The notes beneath the pieces were generated by a model, which did no database searches, was not told the DNA's origin, and saw only the letters and a list, made by a program, of their open reading frames with translations. A stretch of DNA of 64,000 bases from positions 4,306,501-4,370,500 of the forward strand of contig NZ_CP045354.1 of the NCBI RefSeq assembly GCF_009363435.1, read 5' to 3'. Shown in pieces: positions 17,219 to 27,127 of the stretch. Made by a program: the position numbers and the translations under genes. Origin of the DNA: Labrenzia sp. THAF82 (GTDB lineage: Bacteria > Pseudomonadota > Alphaproteobacteria > Rhizobiales > Stappiaceae). Numbering within the stretch: position 1 is the first letter of the stretch; every line of letters begins with the position of its first letter.

Positions 17219-18187
17219 ATGCAATTCAAACTACTCGGCCGCACAGGCGTCAAAGTCTCGCAACTCTGCTTTGGAACCATGTCTTTCGGCGGCGATGCGG
17301 ACGAAGCCACTTCTGCAGAGCTATACAAGGCGACCCGCGACGCGGGCATCAATTTTTTCGATTGTGCCGATGTCTACAGCAATGGCCTGGCCGAGGAGAT
17401 CCTCGGCAAGTTGATCTCTCATGAACGCGATGACCTGGTGATCACCTCGAAAGTGTTCGGCAAAATGGGGGATGGCATCAATGACGGCGGCACCAATCGC
17501 AGGCACGTGACAAAGGCCGTTGAAGCGAGCTTGAAGCGACTGAACACCGACCGCCTTGACGTCTATTTCGTTCATCGATGGGACGAAAACACTGCGCTTG
17601 AAGAAACCCTGCGCGGACTTGAGGACCTCGTACGATCGGGCAAGGTCCTTTATCTCGGTGTCAGCAACTACGCGGCCTGGCAGATTGCCAAGGCACTCGG
17701 TGTGAGCGCAAGGAATGGCTGGTCACGCTTCGAGGTGATTCAACCGATGTATAACCTTGTGAAACGGCAGGCGGAGGTCGAAATTCTGCCGTTGGCACAA
17801 TCAGAGGAGTTGGCTGTCATCTCCTATAGCCCGCTTGGCGGAGGTCTCCTGACAGGCAAGTATTCTGGAACGGCACCAAAGAATGCCGGACGCCTGAAGG
17901 ACAATGACATGTACGCGTCCCGCTATGGTGACGATTGGGTTTACGATGTTGCCGAAGCGTTCACGGCTTATGCACGCGAAGGCGGCTATGATCCCGTCAG
18001 TCTCGCTGTTGCGTGGGCCGGCGCGCATGAAGGCATAACCTGCCCGATCATCGGTGCTCGAAACACGCGTCAGCTTGAGCCCGCACTGCGGTCCATAGAC
18101 ATCGAGATGACGCCATCGACGCGAGAAGAGATTGCTGCCCTCTCCCGCACGCCGCCGCCCGCGACTGATCGCTCGGAGACCTCATGA
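17219..18187 (+). CDS. Aldo/keto reductase (voltage-gated K+ channel beta-like, AKR family)
   Basis: 322 residues, TIM-barrel NADPH-dependent oxidoreductase. The catalytic tetrad is in place: Asp48 and Tyr53 in FFDCADVYSNG, Lys78 in ITSKVF and His119 in YFVHRWD. The C-terminal cofactor region reads ITCPIIGARNTRQLEPAL. It probably reduces aldehydes or ketones in the cytoplasm; the natural substrate is unknown. It stands alone, convergent with the universal stress protein gene. Confidence 0.9.
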   Translation: MQFKLLGRTGVKVSQLCFGTMSFGGDADEATSAELYKATRDAGINFFDCADVYSNGLAEEILGKLISHERDDLVITSKVFGKMGDGINDGGTNRRHVTKAVEASLKRLNTDRLDVYFVHRWDENTALEETLRGLEDLVRSGKVLYLGVSNYAAWQIAKALGVSARNGWSRFEVIQPMYNLVKRQAEVEILPLAQSEELAVISYSPLGGGLLTGKYSGTAPKNAGRLKDNDMYASRYGDDWVYDVAEAFTAYAREGGYDPVSLAVAWAGAHEGITCPIIGARNTRQLEPALRSIDIEMTPSTREEIAALSRTPPPATDRSETS

Positions 18188-18305
18188 AAACTTCCGGGTC
18201 TTCGGGCCACATCACCACGCAACGGCGACTGGAATGCGCGCAGAAAATGTCGGCGACCCTGAATGGTGTCAGCCTACATCTTCTTTGCACCACCAAAGGC
18301 CCTGG

Positions 18306-18722
18306 TCAGCGCACCACGTAGACAGAGCATTTTGCGTGGCTGGCGACATACCCCGCATTGGAGGCAAAGATGTGCTCCAGTAACCCGGGAATATGAGATG
18401 CCATCACGATCAGATCGACGCCCATGTCTTCTGCCGCCTTGATAAGCACATTGCCAAGATCAACGGCGACATCGTTGTCGATCATCGAGCGTGTCTCGAC
18501 TGGATGTCCGATGTCTTGAGAGACCTCGCGCGCATATGCCTCAAGGTTTTTTTCAAACTCGACTGGATTGTGTGCAGCTTCGGTCACTGCAGAGCTTGTC
18601 ACGCCGATCAGGGTGAGCTTCGCGCCGTCGCCGAGTTTTGCAAGATCCCCTGCCACGGAAACAGCTTTTGACAAAGCGTCCTTATGGGCAAGGTCAACAG
18701 GAATTAAGATGGATTGAGCCAT
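18306..18722 (-). CDS. Universal stress protein, UspA family
   Basis: 138 residues in one USP domain: N-terminal ILIPVDLAHKDAL, a Rossmann-like alpha/beta pattern and a C-terminal segment MASHIPGLLEHIFASNAGYVASHAKCSVYVV. The usual ATP-binding motif G-2x-G-9x-G-S/T is not clean here, since the Gly positions are replaced in SHIPGLLEHIFASNAGYV. This may therefore be a non-nucleotide-binding member. Typically induced by stress or growth arrest; no regulatory site was recognised. Confidence 0.88.
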   Translation of the reverse strand: MAQSILIPVDLAHKDALSKAVSVAGDLAKLGDGAKLTLIGVTSSAVTEAAHNPVEFEKNLEAYAREVSQDIGHPVETRSMIDNDVAVDLGNVLIKAAEDMGVDLIVMASHIPGLLEHIFASNAGYVASHAKCSVYVVR

Positions 18723-18888
18723 GTCAGGCCTCCCTTAATTGCAAGACCCTAGACTGGCGGATGTGCAGCCTTCCCGCCTTGATCTAGGACAATGGCCAGA
18801 AGCGGTAGGGCTGCACGAAGGTTACAGAAATCTTGTGAGACTTGTCTGGATGACGGAGGCAAATCAACCAGGATTACGCGTCTCGGGT

Positions 18889-20502
18889 TTAACCCGATCT
18901 GGTAACGTCTCCAATGATATTGACCTGGATGTTCAACTCATGCGCCAGATGCGCGCGCATCCAAAGTGCTCGATCTGCGCCGGATGCTGAATTCGCGTAA
19001 ACGACCTGGATGTGGTTGGCCTTGTGTCGTCCCACGAGCTGGTCGCGACTGACACCATCAAGAACTCCGTGCATGATCGGCCATTCCGGCGTTGTGCTTT
19101 GCCGCCGTCGTTCCGTTTCACTTTCAGGCAGCTCAATGCATCGTCCGCGGCCGATGTCCATATGCAGGGCACCGTCCTGGACATAAATGCGCGACCAGAT
19201 TATCTCGCCCGGTTTGGCAACGCCGCTGAGTGTGCCGCCACCCGAAGGAAAATACATCGCTGGCTGGCGCAGGCTTTCACTGCCTGTCCAGCCACCGAGA
19301 TGGTGAGCGGGAGGCGCAGCGCCGGAGATTTCAAAAACCCAGACAAACTGATCAGTCGTGCCGCTGGCGTCCAAATCTCCCCACCTGATATCGTGGAGCG
19401 TTGTTTCCAGTGGCTCACCAAGCGCCGAATGGGTTCTGTTTATCAGTAAGGCATCCAAACCGGCGCATTCGTCCACTTCATTGAAATGGATAACCGGTTG
19501 ACCGGGCCTGATCACGCTGCCATCGGCACGCTTGACGTCCGGCCGTTCAGTGTTGTTCAGCATGCCTTCCACCAAATCGGAGGCTGGCAGCAGATCCTTG
19601 AGACCCTGCTGGTATTGTATTCCGATCGTTTCGCAATCAAATGCATCTGCCATCCGCACAGCTGCGACATACATCCGGCATTGCATCAAAACCTGCTCTT
19701 CGGTCAGTTCCGTTGCCCCGTCGTGGCCAAGATGGAAGGTCATTCCCCTTGCCCGCATCCAGTCGTAAACAGCACGGGCCTCGTCTTCGGAGACCTGAAG
19801 CGTTTCATGATAGAGAGCCGATTGTGACAGGCGTTCCTTGAACACTCCTAGCGGCATCAGCAATTCATCGGGAATGATCGCGTTGTACATGCCCATGCAG
19901 CCTTCATCAAAGACCCCCATGATGGACTTGTTCAACCTTAGATCCGAAGCAATCCGGCCAGCCGTTTCCTTGTCTGCATCCGAAGTCAATTCAGGATCAT
20001 AGTCCGCGACGTGGCTATCCTCGTGACTGATTGTGCCGGTTGAGAGCCATGCCTTTAGATGTTCGCGAAAGAAACCGTCATCAAATTCAGCACTCCAGAG
20101 CGTTGAATAGGAGACCCCTGCCTTTGTGAGGGAGCCGTTGAGATTGAGCATCCCAACAAGTCCCGGCCATTGCCCGGACCAGTTTGCCAGTGTGAGGATC
20201 GGACCCTTGTGACTGGTGAGGCCAGGAAGAATGTGATGCGAATACTGCCAGACGGCCTCCGCCACCACGATCTTCGCGTTGCTCGGAACAGACGCGACGG
20301 CGTCCATGCCCTCGCGCTGCGAGGCAAGAAATCCATGTCCTTTCACAGGATCGACACGGTGCGCACGAATGACGTCAAATCCGAGTTCCCGGCACTCCCG
20401 GGCAAACGCCTTTTCCATGGCTTCCTGGGCCGGCCAGCAGGTTCGGTTCGCGCTTTCCCTGCTGTCGCCGCTGGCAAACAGGTAGATGGAGTTCTCGGAC
20501 AT
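18889..20502 (-). CDS. Fucose/arabinose isomerase family protein
   Basis: 537 residues, slightly shorter than E. coli FucI (about 590). The N-terminal domain has [17 protein letters not shown] and [21 protein letters not shown]; the middle has [20 protein letters not shown] with the metal-binding Glu/Asp expected in this fold. The family interconverts L-fucose/L-fuculose and also D-arabinose/D-ribulose, using Mn2+. It is the last gene of a sugar operon whose kinase is an FGGY pentulose kinase. No fuculose-phosphate aldolase is present, so D-arabinose to D-ribulose is the more coherent assignment; that is inference. Confidence 0.8.
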   Translation of the reverse strand: MSENSIYLFASGDSRESANRTCWPAQEAMEKAFARECRELGFDVIRAHRVDPVKGHGFLASQREGMDAVASVPSNAKIVVAEAVWQYSHHILPGLTSHKGPILTLANWSGQWPGLVGMLNLNGSLTKAGVSYSTLWSAEFDDGFFREHLKAWLSTGTISHEDSHVADYDPELTSDADKETAGRIASDLRLNKSIMGVFDEGCMGMYNAIIPDELLMPLGVFKERLSQSALYHETLQVSEDEARAVYDWMRARGMTFHLGHDGATELTEEQVLMQCRMYVAAVRMADAFDCETIGIQYQQGLKDLLPASDLVEGMLNNTERPDVKRADGSVIRPGQPVIHFNEVDECAGLDALLINRTHSALGEPLETTLHDIRWGDLDASGTTDQFVWVFEISGAAPPAHHLGGWTGSESLRQPAMYFPSGGGTLSGVAKPGEIIWSRIYVQDGALHMDIGRGRCIELPESETERRRQSTTPEWPIMHGVLDGVSRDQLVGRHKANHIQVVYANSASGADRALWMRAHLAHELNIQVNIIGDVTRSG

Positions 20503-20513
20503 GGTGTCAGGCC

Positions 20514-22133
20514 TTACTCGGACATGATTTTTCGGTAGGTTTCAAAGTCGTCATGCATGGCGCGGAAGACGCGGTACTTCCTGTCATGGAAGGCCCTTGT
20601 CCCGGTGTCCGGCCGCAGAACCTTTGCAGGCCCGCTCATTGCGTCCATAGCGCTGCTCAGGCTTTCAAATTTTCCTGACCCCACAGCCGCTAACATTGCG
20701 GTTCCGAGCAGAACAGGCTCTTCCTGATCAGGCAAAAGCACTGGTAATCCGGTGACGTCTGCATGGGTTTGGCAATAGAGACTGTTGCGTCCAAGGCCGC
20801 CACTGACAACAATTGCGTCCGGACGCACGCCATTCTCTGCCAACTGGTCGAGAATATGCCGTGTTCCATAGGCCAGTGACTGGATGCAGGCGAGATAATC
20901 ACGCGCAAGATCGTCAATATCCGGGATCGCGGTTTGTCCCAAAGTCACTCCCAATCGGCGAGGGTCCGCGAGTGGTGCCCTGTTTCCGTTGAAATCCGGG
21001 ATAATGTGACGATCATTGGTCAAAAGTGATGGTGGCTCTTCGCTCGCAAGACCGGACAGGAGATCATCCAGATAGTCATAGATGGTCATGCCCTGCTCTA
21101 GGGCCGCTGCTTTTGCCCCTTCAAAGGCGCTGTGTCTCTGCAACACTGTGTCGATTGCCGCGCCAGCCATGGATTGACCGGCCTCATTTGCCCAAAGGTC
21201 AGGCAACACTGCGCCATAATAAGGTCCCCAGACACCCGGCACGTATGCCGCCTGCTGCGCAACAGTGATGTGACAGGCGGATGTGCCGGCTATCAGAGCC
21301 ATACGATCCGGGCCGACTGCGTCAGCCGTAACCCCAAGCGTGCCCATGGCACCGGCATGGGCATCAATCATACTTGCCGCGACCAGTGTCGATGTCGTCA
21401 ATCCGAGTTCTTGCGCCGCCTTTTCGCTCAACGGGCCAAGAGGGGCTGCGGGGCTCAAACACACGGTGCCGATACGACTGAACCCCTCGTCCGCGAGATC
21501 CTTCAGTCCAGCAAGAGCAAAGAATTCGGCATCCCAGCCCTCACCTTTCGTGCCTGCTTCTCCCTGATAGGTCCATTTGCATACGGTGCTGCACAAGGAC
21601 CGAGTCAGGTTTCCCGTGGCGCGCCAGGTCAGCCAGTCCGGAAGATCAAAGAAGTGACCAGCTTGCTGCCAAATCGAGGGAAGGTTCTCCTTGATCCACA
21701 GCAGCTTCGGCAATTGCATTTCAGGCGAAATCTTGCCGCCTGAAACACTCAGTCTCTGGTGACCCGTTTCATCGATCCTGGAAGCTTCTGCGATCGCTCT
21801 GTGATCCGCCCACAAAACAGTGTCTTGTTCCTGTTCGCCATCGGGCGAAATGCTGAGAGGATCGCCCTGCCCGTCGACAACAACCAGGGAACAGGTTGCG
21901 TCGAACCCCAGTCCCGTAATGTCTTCCGGCGCTATGGCGGCCTGGTTTATGACCGTTCGCACTGACGCGCACACCGCACTCCATATGTCGGCACTGGACT
22001 GTTGTGCAAAATGCGGTCTCGGGTGCCAGGTTCTGATGTCCTGACTGGCCTGCCCAAGCAGCTGCCCGTCCTGGCTGAATACGCCCGCACGCACACTGCC
22101 GGTTCCAACATCCACCGCTAGAAACAGGCTCAT
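20514..22133 (-). CDS. FGGY-family pentulose kinase (D-ribulokinase-like)
   Basis: 539 residues with the two actin-like FGGY domains. The N-terminal phosphate loop region is [19 protein letters not shown], followed by [14 protein letters not shown], which is characteristic of the YDR109c/FGGY pentulose kinase subgroup. The C-terminal domain has [24 protein letters not shown] for ATP binding. It should phosphorylate the ketose made by the neighbouring isomerase at the expense of ATP; if that is D-ribulose, the product enters the pentose phosphate pathway directly. Eleven bases upstream of the isomerase gene, three bases after the ABC ATPase gene. Confidence 0.88.
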   Translation of the reverse strand: MSLFLAVDVGTGSVRAGVFSQDGQLLGQASQDIRTWHPRPHFAQQSSADIWSAVCASVRTVINQAAIAPEDITGLGFDATCSLVVVDGQGDPLSISPDGEQEQDTVLWADHRAIAEASRIDETGHQRLSVSGGKISPEMQLPKLLWIKENLPSIWQQAGHFFDLPDWLTWRATGNLTRSLCSTVCKWTYQGEAGTKGEGWDAEFFALAGLKDLADEGFSRIGTVCLSPAAPLGPLSEKAAQELGLTTSTLVAASMIDAHAGAMGTLGVTADAVGPDRMALIAGTSACHITVAQQAAYVPGVWGPYYGAVLPDLWANEAGQSMAGAAIDTVLQRHSAFEGAKAAALEQGMTIYDYLDDLLSGLASEEPPSLLTNDRHIIPDFNGNRAPLADPRRLGVTLGQTAIPDIDDLARDYLACIQSLAYGTRHILDQLAENGVRPDAIVVSGGLGRNSLYCQTHADVTGLPVLLPDQEEPVLLGTAMLAAVGSGKFESLSSAMDAMSGPAKVLRPDTGTRAFHDRKYRVFRAMHDDFETYRKIMSE

Positions 22134-22136
22134 TGG

Positions 22137-22919
22137 TCAATCAATCTGTTCAAGGTCATCTTCAAGCTCACTCATGTCTTCGCCACCAGCCATGAGATTG
22201 AGAACTTCTTCACGAGACTTCTCGCCCCGCTTGAATGACGCTGCGACCTCTCCCTGAATCAGGACTACGAAAGTGTCGCCAACACTCATGGCATGACGCG
22301 CATTATGCGTGATGAAGACAATACCCGCACCGTTTTGCCGGGCAATTCTCATCATTTTGAGGACCATCGCGGCTTCCTTGACGCCCAGTGCGGATGTCGG
22401 CTCATCAAGGATCAGCATCTTGGCCCCGAAATACATTGCCCGTCCGATTGCCAGCACCTGGCGTTCGCCACCGGACATCGTTCCAACAAGCTGATCTCCG
22501 CTGGTCACGCGGGTGAGGCCGAATTTCTGCATCTGTTCCACGGCGACTTCATTGGCAAGACGTGTGTCTATGCTTTTGAACGGCCAACGGCCCGTCGCGG
22601 GTTCAGCACCCAGAAAGAAGTTGCGACCAACGCTCATCAACGGAATGGAGCCAACATCCTGATGAACTGTTGCGATGCCGCGCTGACGTGCTTCACGGGG
22701 CGAGGCAAATTTTGTTGGCCTGCCCTCGAACATCAACGTCCCTGATGTTGGCTGGTGATAGCCGGAGAGAACCTTGATCAAGGTTGACTTGCCGGCTCCG
22801 TTGTCTCCGAGCAGGCAGAGGATCTTGCCAGGTTCGACCTGCATCGACACGTGTTTGAGCGCCTTGGTGGACCCGAAAAACTTGTCGACGTCGCGCAATT
22901 CCATAAGTGGCTGAGACAT
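22137..22919 (-). CDS. Sugar ABC transporter ATP-binding protein (single-domain, FrcA type)
   Basis: 260 residues from ATG 22919. Walker A LLGDNGAGKSTLIKVLSG, signature TMSGGERQVLAIGRAM and Walker B MLILDEPTSALG are intact. It has one nucleotide-binding domain, like FrcA, unlike the double-domain RbsA. The C-terminus (GGEDMSELEDDLEQ) is acidic. It works with the neighbouring permease, presumably as a homodimer, in uptake of a monosaccharide. Confidence 0.92.
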   Translation of the reverse strand: MSQPLMELRDVDKFFGSTKALKHVSMQVEPGKILCLLGDNGAGKSTLIKVLSGYHQPTSGTLMFEGRPTKFASPREARQRGIATVHQDVGSIPLMSVGRNFFLGAEPATGRWPFKSIDTRLANEVAVEQMQKFGLTRVTSGDQLVGTMSGGERQVLAIGRAMYFGAKMLILDEPTSALGVKEAAMVLKMMRIARQNGAGIVFITHNARHAMSVGDTFVVLIQGEVAASFKRGEKSREEVLNLMAGGEDMSELEDDLEQID

Positions 22920-22927
22920 GACGGACC

Positions 22928-23899
22928 CTATTTGCTTGAGAGCGCCAACCGGCGAACGTAGTTGTTGGCAAGAACGGCCGCAGCAAGCAAAAGCCCGAGG
23001 AACAACTGGATCCAGTCCGTGTTCCAGCCGGTGTAGAAAATTCCGCTGGAAATGACACCGAACAACGCCGTGCCGAGCACAATGCCGGTGACACTGCCAT
23101 ACCCGCCAGTGAGCAGAACTCCACCGATGACAACAACAATCGGTGCCTGGAACACAAAGCCCATGCCGTAGGTCGCATTGCCTGAGTTCCATTGGACGCC
23201 CTGGAGGATGCCCACAAGCGCCGCAGCAAGTCCGGTTGCAATGAAAAGACTGATCTTGACCCTTTGAACCGGCACGCCCGCACCTCTGGCAGCATCCAGA
23301 TTGCCGCCCGTGGCATAAATCCAGTTGCCAAAAATACTGCGGCTCAAAATCCGGTAGCCAATGAACGCGACGAGCAACCACCAGAGAATAGAGATATTGG
23401 CCTGACCCCAACGTGCTGCAAAAACGAATTTTGCGCTGTCGGAGGCAACAATCGAACTTGATGTGACATTGGCGATCAGGCGTGAGATGCCCATCGTTGC
23501 ACCGATCACAATGAAGTTGGTTGCCAGGGTTACAATGAAAGACGGCAGTTTGGTTTTTACGACCGCAAGTCCGTTCGCCAGTCCAATTGCAGCACCGGCA
23601 GCCAGCGCCAGAAACACCATTGGCCAGATCGGCAATCCGTATTGGTTGGTGCCAAGCGCGAGGATCATGGACGACGCCCCGACAGTCGAACCGATTGACA
23701 GGTCGAACTCACCTGAGATCATCAAAAGCCCCACCGGAATCGCGACAATTCCCAGTTCAGCGGCAAGATTGAGCCATCCGGCGGTTCCGTTCACTGACAC
23801 AAAACCAGTTCCCGGCGTTGCCAACGCAAAGAAGAGGTAAGTGATGACAAAGGCTGCGAAAGCGCCCGCTTCGGGCCGCTTCATGAAATTCCTGAGCAC
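22928..23899 (-). CDS. Sugar ABC transporter permease (RbsC/FrcC type)
   Basis: 323 residues with eight to ten membrane segments and the family blocks LMISGEFDLSIGST, LATNFIVIGATMGISRLI and GGVLLTGGYGSVTGIVLGT. Forms the inner membrane pore of the ribose-class importer. It is followed within 8 bases by the ATPase gene; the binding protein gene is 52 bases upstream in the same direction. Confidence 0.92.
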   Translation of the reverse strand: MLRNFMKRPEAGAFAAFVITYLFFALATPGTGFVSVNGTAGWLNLAAELGIVAIPVGLLMISGEFDLSIGSTVGASSMILALGTNQYGLPIWPMVFLALAAGAAIGLANGLAVVKTKLPSFIVTLATNFIVIGATMGISRLIANVTSSSIVASDSAKFVFAARWGQANISILWWLLVAFIGYRILSRSIFGNWIYATGGNLDAARGAGVPVQRVKISLFIATGLAAALVGILQGVQWNSGNATYGMGFVFQAPIVVVIGGVLLTGGYGSVTGIVLGTALFGVISSGIFYTGWNTDWIQLFLGLLLAAAVLANNYVRRLALSSK

Positions 23900-23951
23900 G
23901 TCATTCTCCAGGTGAGCATGGTTGGATATCCCGACCGGAACCTTGCGGCGC

Positions 23952-24932
23952 CTAAGAGGCGCCGCGTACTCCTGCGTGTTCCTTATTGACCTTCAGCGTT
24001 TCTTCGACATTGGAGCTGTCGATCACCAATGGTCCGGTTTTGACATGACCGATCGGATGCAGTCCGTAATTCAGGTACTGATGCGCAATCTGAATGGACA
24101 TGAACCCTTGCAAATACGGCTGCTGGTCCATGGCAAAGGCCAGGTCGCCATTCTTGATCGCAAGCAGCGCCTCGTTGGACAAATCTGCCGTTCCAACCAT
24201 GATCTCACCTTTGCGCCCGACCTCATCCACAGCGCGCAATGCGGACATTGCCGGAACCGCATTCAGTGTGTAGATCCCGTCAATCTGAGGGTTCGCCTGA
24301 AGGCTGCCTTTGATTGCCTGTGTCATCGCCTGTGGGTTTGTCGCGTCGCCCGTACCAATGGTCTGGTAGACAGTTTCCTTGCCGGCTTCCTTCATGGCAG
24401 CGACATAGCCGTTGCACCGCTCTTCAACCGTCGGATTTCCGGGAACCTGATTGAAGCAGAGGCCTGTGGTCACACCGGCTTCCGCCTGTATCTGACCCGC
24501 CTTGTAACCCATCTGATAAGGGTCTTCGCCGACAAATCCGATTGAACCGTTGCCTTCCCAAAGGGTCTGGCCGGAGTTGTGAATGAGGACAGGAATACCG
24601 GCCGCAGTCGCCTCCTTGATCAATGGATCCATGCCATCTGGAAAGAACTCCCCTACCAGAAGCATTCTGGGCTCGCGGCTGATTGCCTGCTGCAGAAGCC
24701 TCGGGTAATCGCTCGTCATATTCGAGGTGTCTGTGACCGCGATATACTGATAGTCGACATCGAAAATTTCCGCAGCGTCGTCAAAGCCCTTCTTCACCGC
24801 TGCGAAGAACGGCCAGGACAGCGGGCCGCTTACAACCAGGATCGGCCCCTCTTCGTTGGACAATGCCGGCGACGTGGCGCCAAGACCTAATGTGACGGCG
24901 GCAGCCGCCAGAACTGATTTCATGAGCTTCAT
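23952..24932 (-). CDS. Sugar ABC transporter substrate-binding protein (type I periplasmic)
   Basis: 326 residues from ATG 24932, which has GGGAGG just upstream; an in-frame start further upstream (25010) has none. The signal peptide is MKLMKSVLAAAAVTLGLGATSPALS. The mature protein shows the RbsB-like fold: ILVVSGPLSWPFFAAVKKGFDDAA, GIPVLIHNSGQTLWEG, the hinge segment QIDGIYTLNAVPAMSAL and the late block ALLAIKNGDLAFAMDQQPYLQG. It captures a sugar in the periplasm for the adjacent permease. First gene of the minus-strand sugar operon, so the dyad at 25028-25056 probably controls it. Confidence 0.92.
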   Translation of the reverse strand: MKLMKSVLAAAAVTLGLGATSPALSNEEGPILVVSGPLSWPFFAAVKKGFDDAAEIFDVDYQYIAVTDTSNMTSDYPRLLQQAISREPRMLLVGEFFPDGMDPLIKEATAAGIPVLIHNSGQTLWEGNGSIGFVGEDPYQMGYKAGQIQAEAGVTTGLCFNQVPGNPTVEERCNGYVAAMKEAGKETVYQTIGTGDATNPQAMTQAIKGSLQANPQIDGIYTLNAVPAMSALRAVDEVGRKGEIMVGTADLSNEALLAIKNGDLAFAMDQQPYLQGFMSIQIAHQYLNYGLHPIGHVKTGPLVIDSSNVEETLKVNKEHAGVRGAS

Positions 24933-25027
24933 CTGATCCTCCCGTGATCTGACGACACGGACAAGGCAATTTTCGACCGGATCCGTGTGTCTGTTCATCA
25001 TGATGAGCACGGAAAATATGTCTGTGT

Positions 25028-25056
25028 CAATAATTATTCACGATGAATTACTATTG
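25028..25056. promoter_or_regulatory. Candidate ROK repressor operator between the sugar operon and the SGNH hydrolase gene
   Basis: CAATAATTATTCA (25028-25040) and TGAATTACTATTG (25044-25056) form an inverted repeat matching at 11 of 13 positions around CGA. AT-rich dyads of this kind are typical operators for NagC/Mlc/XylR-type ROK repressors. It lies in the shared upstream region of two divergent genes. An 11-bp direct repeat AAAATATGTCT also occurs at 25013-25023 and 25125-25135, close to each start codon. Confidence 0.55.
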
Positions 25057-25147
25057 ACCATTTGAAGATCCGCTTCTAGGCTGGATCACGTTGGCAATCG
25101 CGATCAGACTGCCTAAATTATTGAAAAATATGTCTTTTGGAGGCGGT

Positions 25148-25801
25148 ATGCGATCAGTGTTGTGCTACGGAGATTCCAATACGTATGGACAAACCACCGC
25201 CAACAAACCAGATGACCGATATCCGCATGATGTGCGCTGGCCTGGAGTGTTGCGGAGCCTCGTCGGCAATGAGTGGCTTGTTATCGAAGAAGGTTTGAGC
25301 GGGAGAACCACCGTCAGTGATGACGAGATTGAGGGTTCGGAGAAAAATGGCCGGACCTATCTTCGACCATGCATCATGAGCCACAAGCCGCTTGATCTGG
25401 TCATTATCATGCTCGGCACCAACGACTTGAAAGTGCGCTTCAACAAGACGCCGGGTGAAATCGCCATGGGCGTCGGAGCACTCGTCAGCGACATCAAGTC
25501 CATGCCTGCCGGCGTCGATGGAAAAATCCCCGAAATTCTGATCGTCGCGCCACCGCCGACAGCCCTTGATCTGAAAGAATGGTCGGATGTGTTTCTCGGA
25601 GCGCAGGAAAAATCGCGTGCACTGGCCCGGGAGTATGAACGGGTTGCCGAAGCTCACGAGGTTCATTTCTTCAACGCTGGCCTTGTCGTCAACTCCAGCG
25701 ACAAGGACGGCTTTCATCTCGATGTGCAGGCCCACAAGGACTTGGGCCATGCAATCGCGGAAGAGATCGCAGCGATTGGCTGGCCGGAACAAAGTGACTA
25801 A
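25148..25801 (+). CDS. SGNH/GDSL-type esterase (arylesterase-like)
   Basis: 217 residues from ATG 25148, preceded by GGAGGCGGT. The SGNH blocks are clear: block I YGDSNTYG with nucleophile Ser10, block III MLGTNDLK with the oxyanion Asn, and block V DGFHLDVQAH with the Asp-x-x-His pair. No signal peptide, so it acts in the cytoplasm. It is close to the arylesterase/carbohydrate esterase SGNH subgroup that hydrolyses small acyl esters. Its position opposite a sugar transporter suggests it removes acyl groups from an imported sugar, but that is inference. Confidence 0.88.
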   Translation: MRSVLCYGDSNTYGQTTANKPDDRYPHDVRWPGVLRSLVGNEWLVIEEGLSGRTTVSDDEIEGSEKNGRTYLRPCIMSHKPLDLVIIMLGTNDLKVRFNKTPGEIAMGVGALVSDIKSMPAGVDGKIPEILIVAPPPTALDLKEWSDVFLGAQEKSRALAREYERVAEAHEVHFFNAGLVVNSSDKDGFHLDVQAHKDLGHAIAEEIAAIGWPEQSD

Positions 25802-25939
25802 ACCATGGGAGGTTCAAGATCGGACAAGTCACAAACGCCGGTCCCTGCCGCCCAAACGTGATAACCCATAACGTGAAGCCCTGCCTCGATCCCGAGGTGA
25901 GCGCTACCAACCCTGATTTGAAAGCCGGAGGCTGTACTA

Positions 25940-27016
25940 TTGCCGGATATGCGTTTTGCCCCGCCACCAACTGTTCGTGTTGCAGAACACCCAGGTGGTA
26001 TGAATCAGGTTTTGGCGCGCAGCTTCAACGAACGATTGATCATGTCCCTTCTCTTGCAGCACGAGGGCATGACACGTCTCCAGCTCGGACAGGAAAGCGG
26101 ACTGTCCGCACAGACGATATCTGTCATTGTCAGAGCTCTTGAACGCGACAACCTGGTCAGCAAAGGCGAAGCTGTCCGCGGACGGATCGGACCTCCAACC
26201 ACGCCAATCAGCTTGAACCCCAACGGTGCTTTTTCAATCGGGCTTCATGTTGACCGTCACGCAATCGAGGCAAGCATCATAAACTTTGTCGGTGAGCCGG
26301 TGTTTCAAAGGCGCAGCTCCTTGGCCGCACTTGATGTCCAGACGGTTCAAGACACGCTCACCGGAACAGTCGACGCTTTGCTATCGGAATTGGGTGCTGA
26401 GCAAAAAGCACTTATTGCAGGGGTTGGCCTCACCCTGCCTGGGCGTTTCGAGGCCGATAGGCCGGAGGAACAAGCCATTCTTGCGCATGATTTTGAAGAA
26501 GATTTGCGTGCGCACACAGGTTTTGAAGTCTTCATCCAGAATGACATAACCGCGACCGCCAGTGCTGAGACCCTGTTCGGTCAGGCCAAACGGATTGACG
26601 ATCTGCTTTTCTGTTACGTTTGTGAGGACCTGAAGCCTCGGCTCATCCTCGGTGGCCGCATTTACACAGGCTCAACACCGCAGATCTCCATTTGTGACAG
26701 CGAGACTTGGCAAAGGACGCATGACGCAATCACGTCTGGTGCACAAGACGATGATCCTGCGGTTCGCCAATGGCTTGGCGCAGTTGTCGAAAAGCTGGAC
26801 ACTCTCGTTCAAAGCCTTGGAACGTTTGCAACTGTCTCTGAACTGATCTTGTCGGCCCCGGTGCCAAAATCAATCACCGATGTGCTGGTTTCTGATTTGA
26901 AACTGAAGGTCTCGGCCGGTCTAACGGTAACCGGAAGCCAGTTTGGACCGAATGCGCTCGCCTACGGAGCGGCAACCTTGCCGATTCATTCCAGGTTTAC
27001 CGCCGAAACCCCTTAG
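25940..27016 (+). CDS. ROK family transcriptional regulator with degenerate sugar-kinase domain
   Basis: 358 residues. TTG at 25940 is favoured because GGAGG ends 9 nt upstream; ATG 25949 is possible. The winged helix is MTRLQLGQESGLSAQTISVIVRALERDNLVSKGE; the ROK-like domain follows (FSIGLHVDRHAIEASIINFVGE, IAGVGLTLPGRFEAD, FIQNDITATASAETLFG). The usual ROK zinc site (GHxx...CxCGxxGCxE) and the glycine-rich strand that precedes it are missing; the region reads LILGGRIYTGSTPQISICD instead. It probably represses the nearby sugar operon in response to its ligand. The changed core suggests it senses without binding zinc. Confidence 0.82.
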   Translation: MPDMRFAPPPTVRVAEHPGGMNQVLARSFNERLIMSLLLQHEGMTRLQLGQESGLSAQTISVIVRALERDNLVSKGEAVRGRIGPPTTPISLNPNGAFSIGLHVDRHAIEASIINFVGEPVFQRRSSLAALDVQTVQDTLTGTVDALLSELGAEQKALIAGVGLTLPGRFEADRPEEQAILAHDFEEDLRAHTGFEVFIQNDITATASAETLFGQAKRIDDLLFCYVCEDLKPRLILGGRIYTGSTPQISICDSETWQRTHDAITSGAQDDDPAVRQWLGAVVEKLDTLVQSLGTFATVSELILSAPVPKSITDVLVSDLKLKVSAGLTVTGSQFGPNALAYGAATLPIHSRFTAETP

Positions 27017-27024
27017 ACAAACGG

Positions 27025-27058
27025 ACGCACCACTCCATTTTCAACGAGTGGTTTGCGT
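27025..27058 (+). terminator. Hairpin after the ROK gene
   Basis: ACGCACCACTC (27025-27035) can pair with GAGTGGTTTGCGT (27046-27058) with a two-base bulge. It begins 9 bases after the ROK stop codon. No T-run follows, so termination is only possible. Confidence 0.35.
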
Positions 27059-27127
27059 GCATTTCAGCCTCAAACAGACCAGTGTGGCATTCTGGGAAGG
27101 CCTTGCCCTTGTTCGTTCGGCGAGAAG

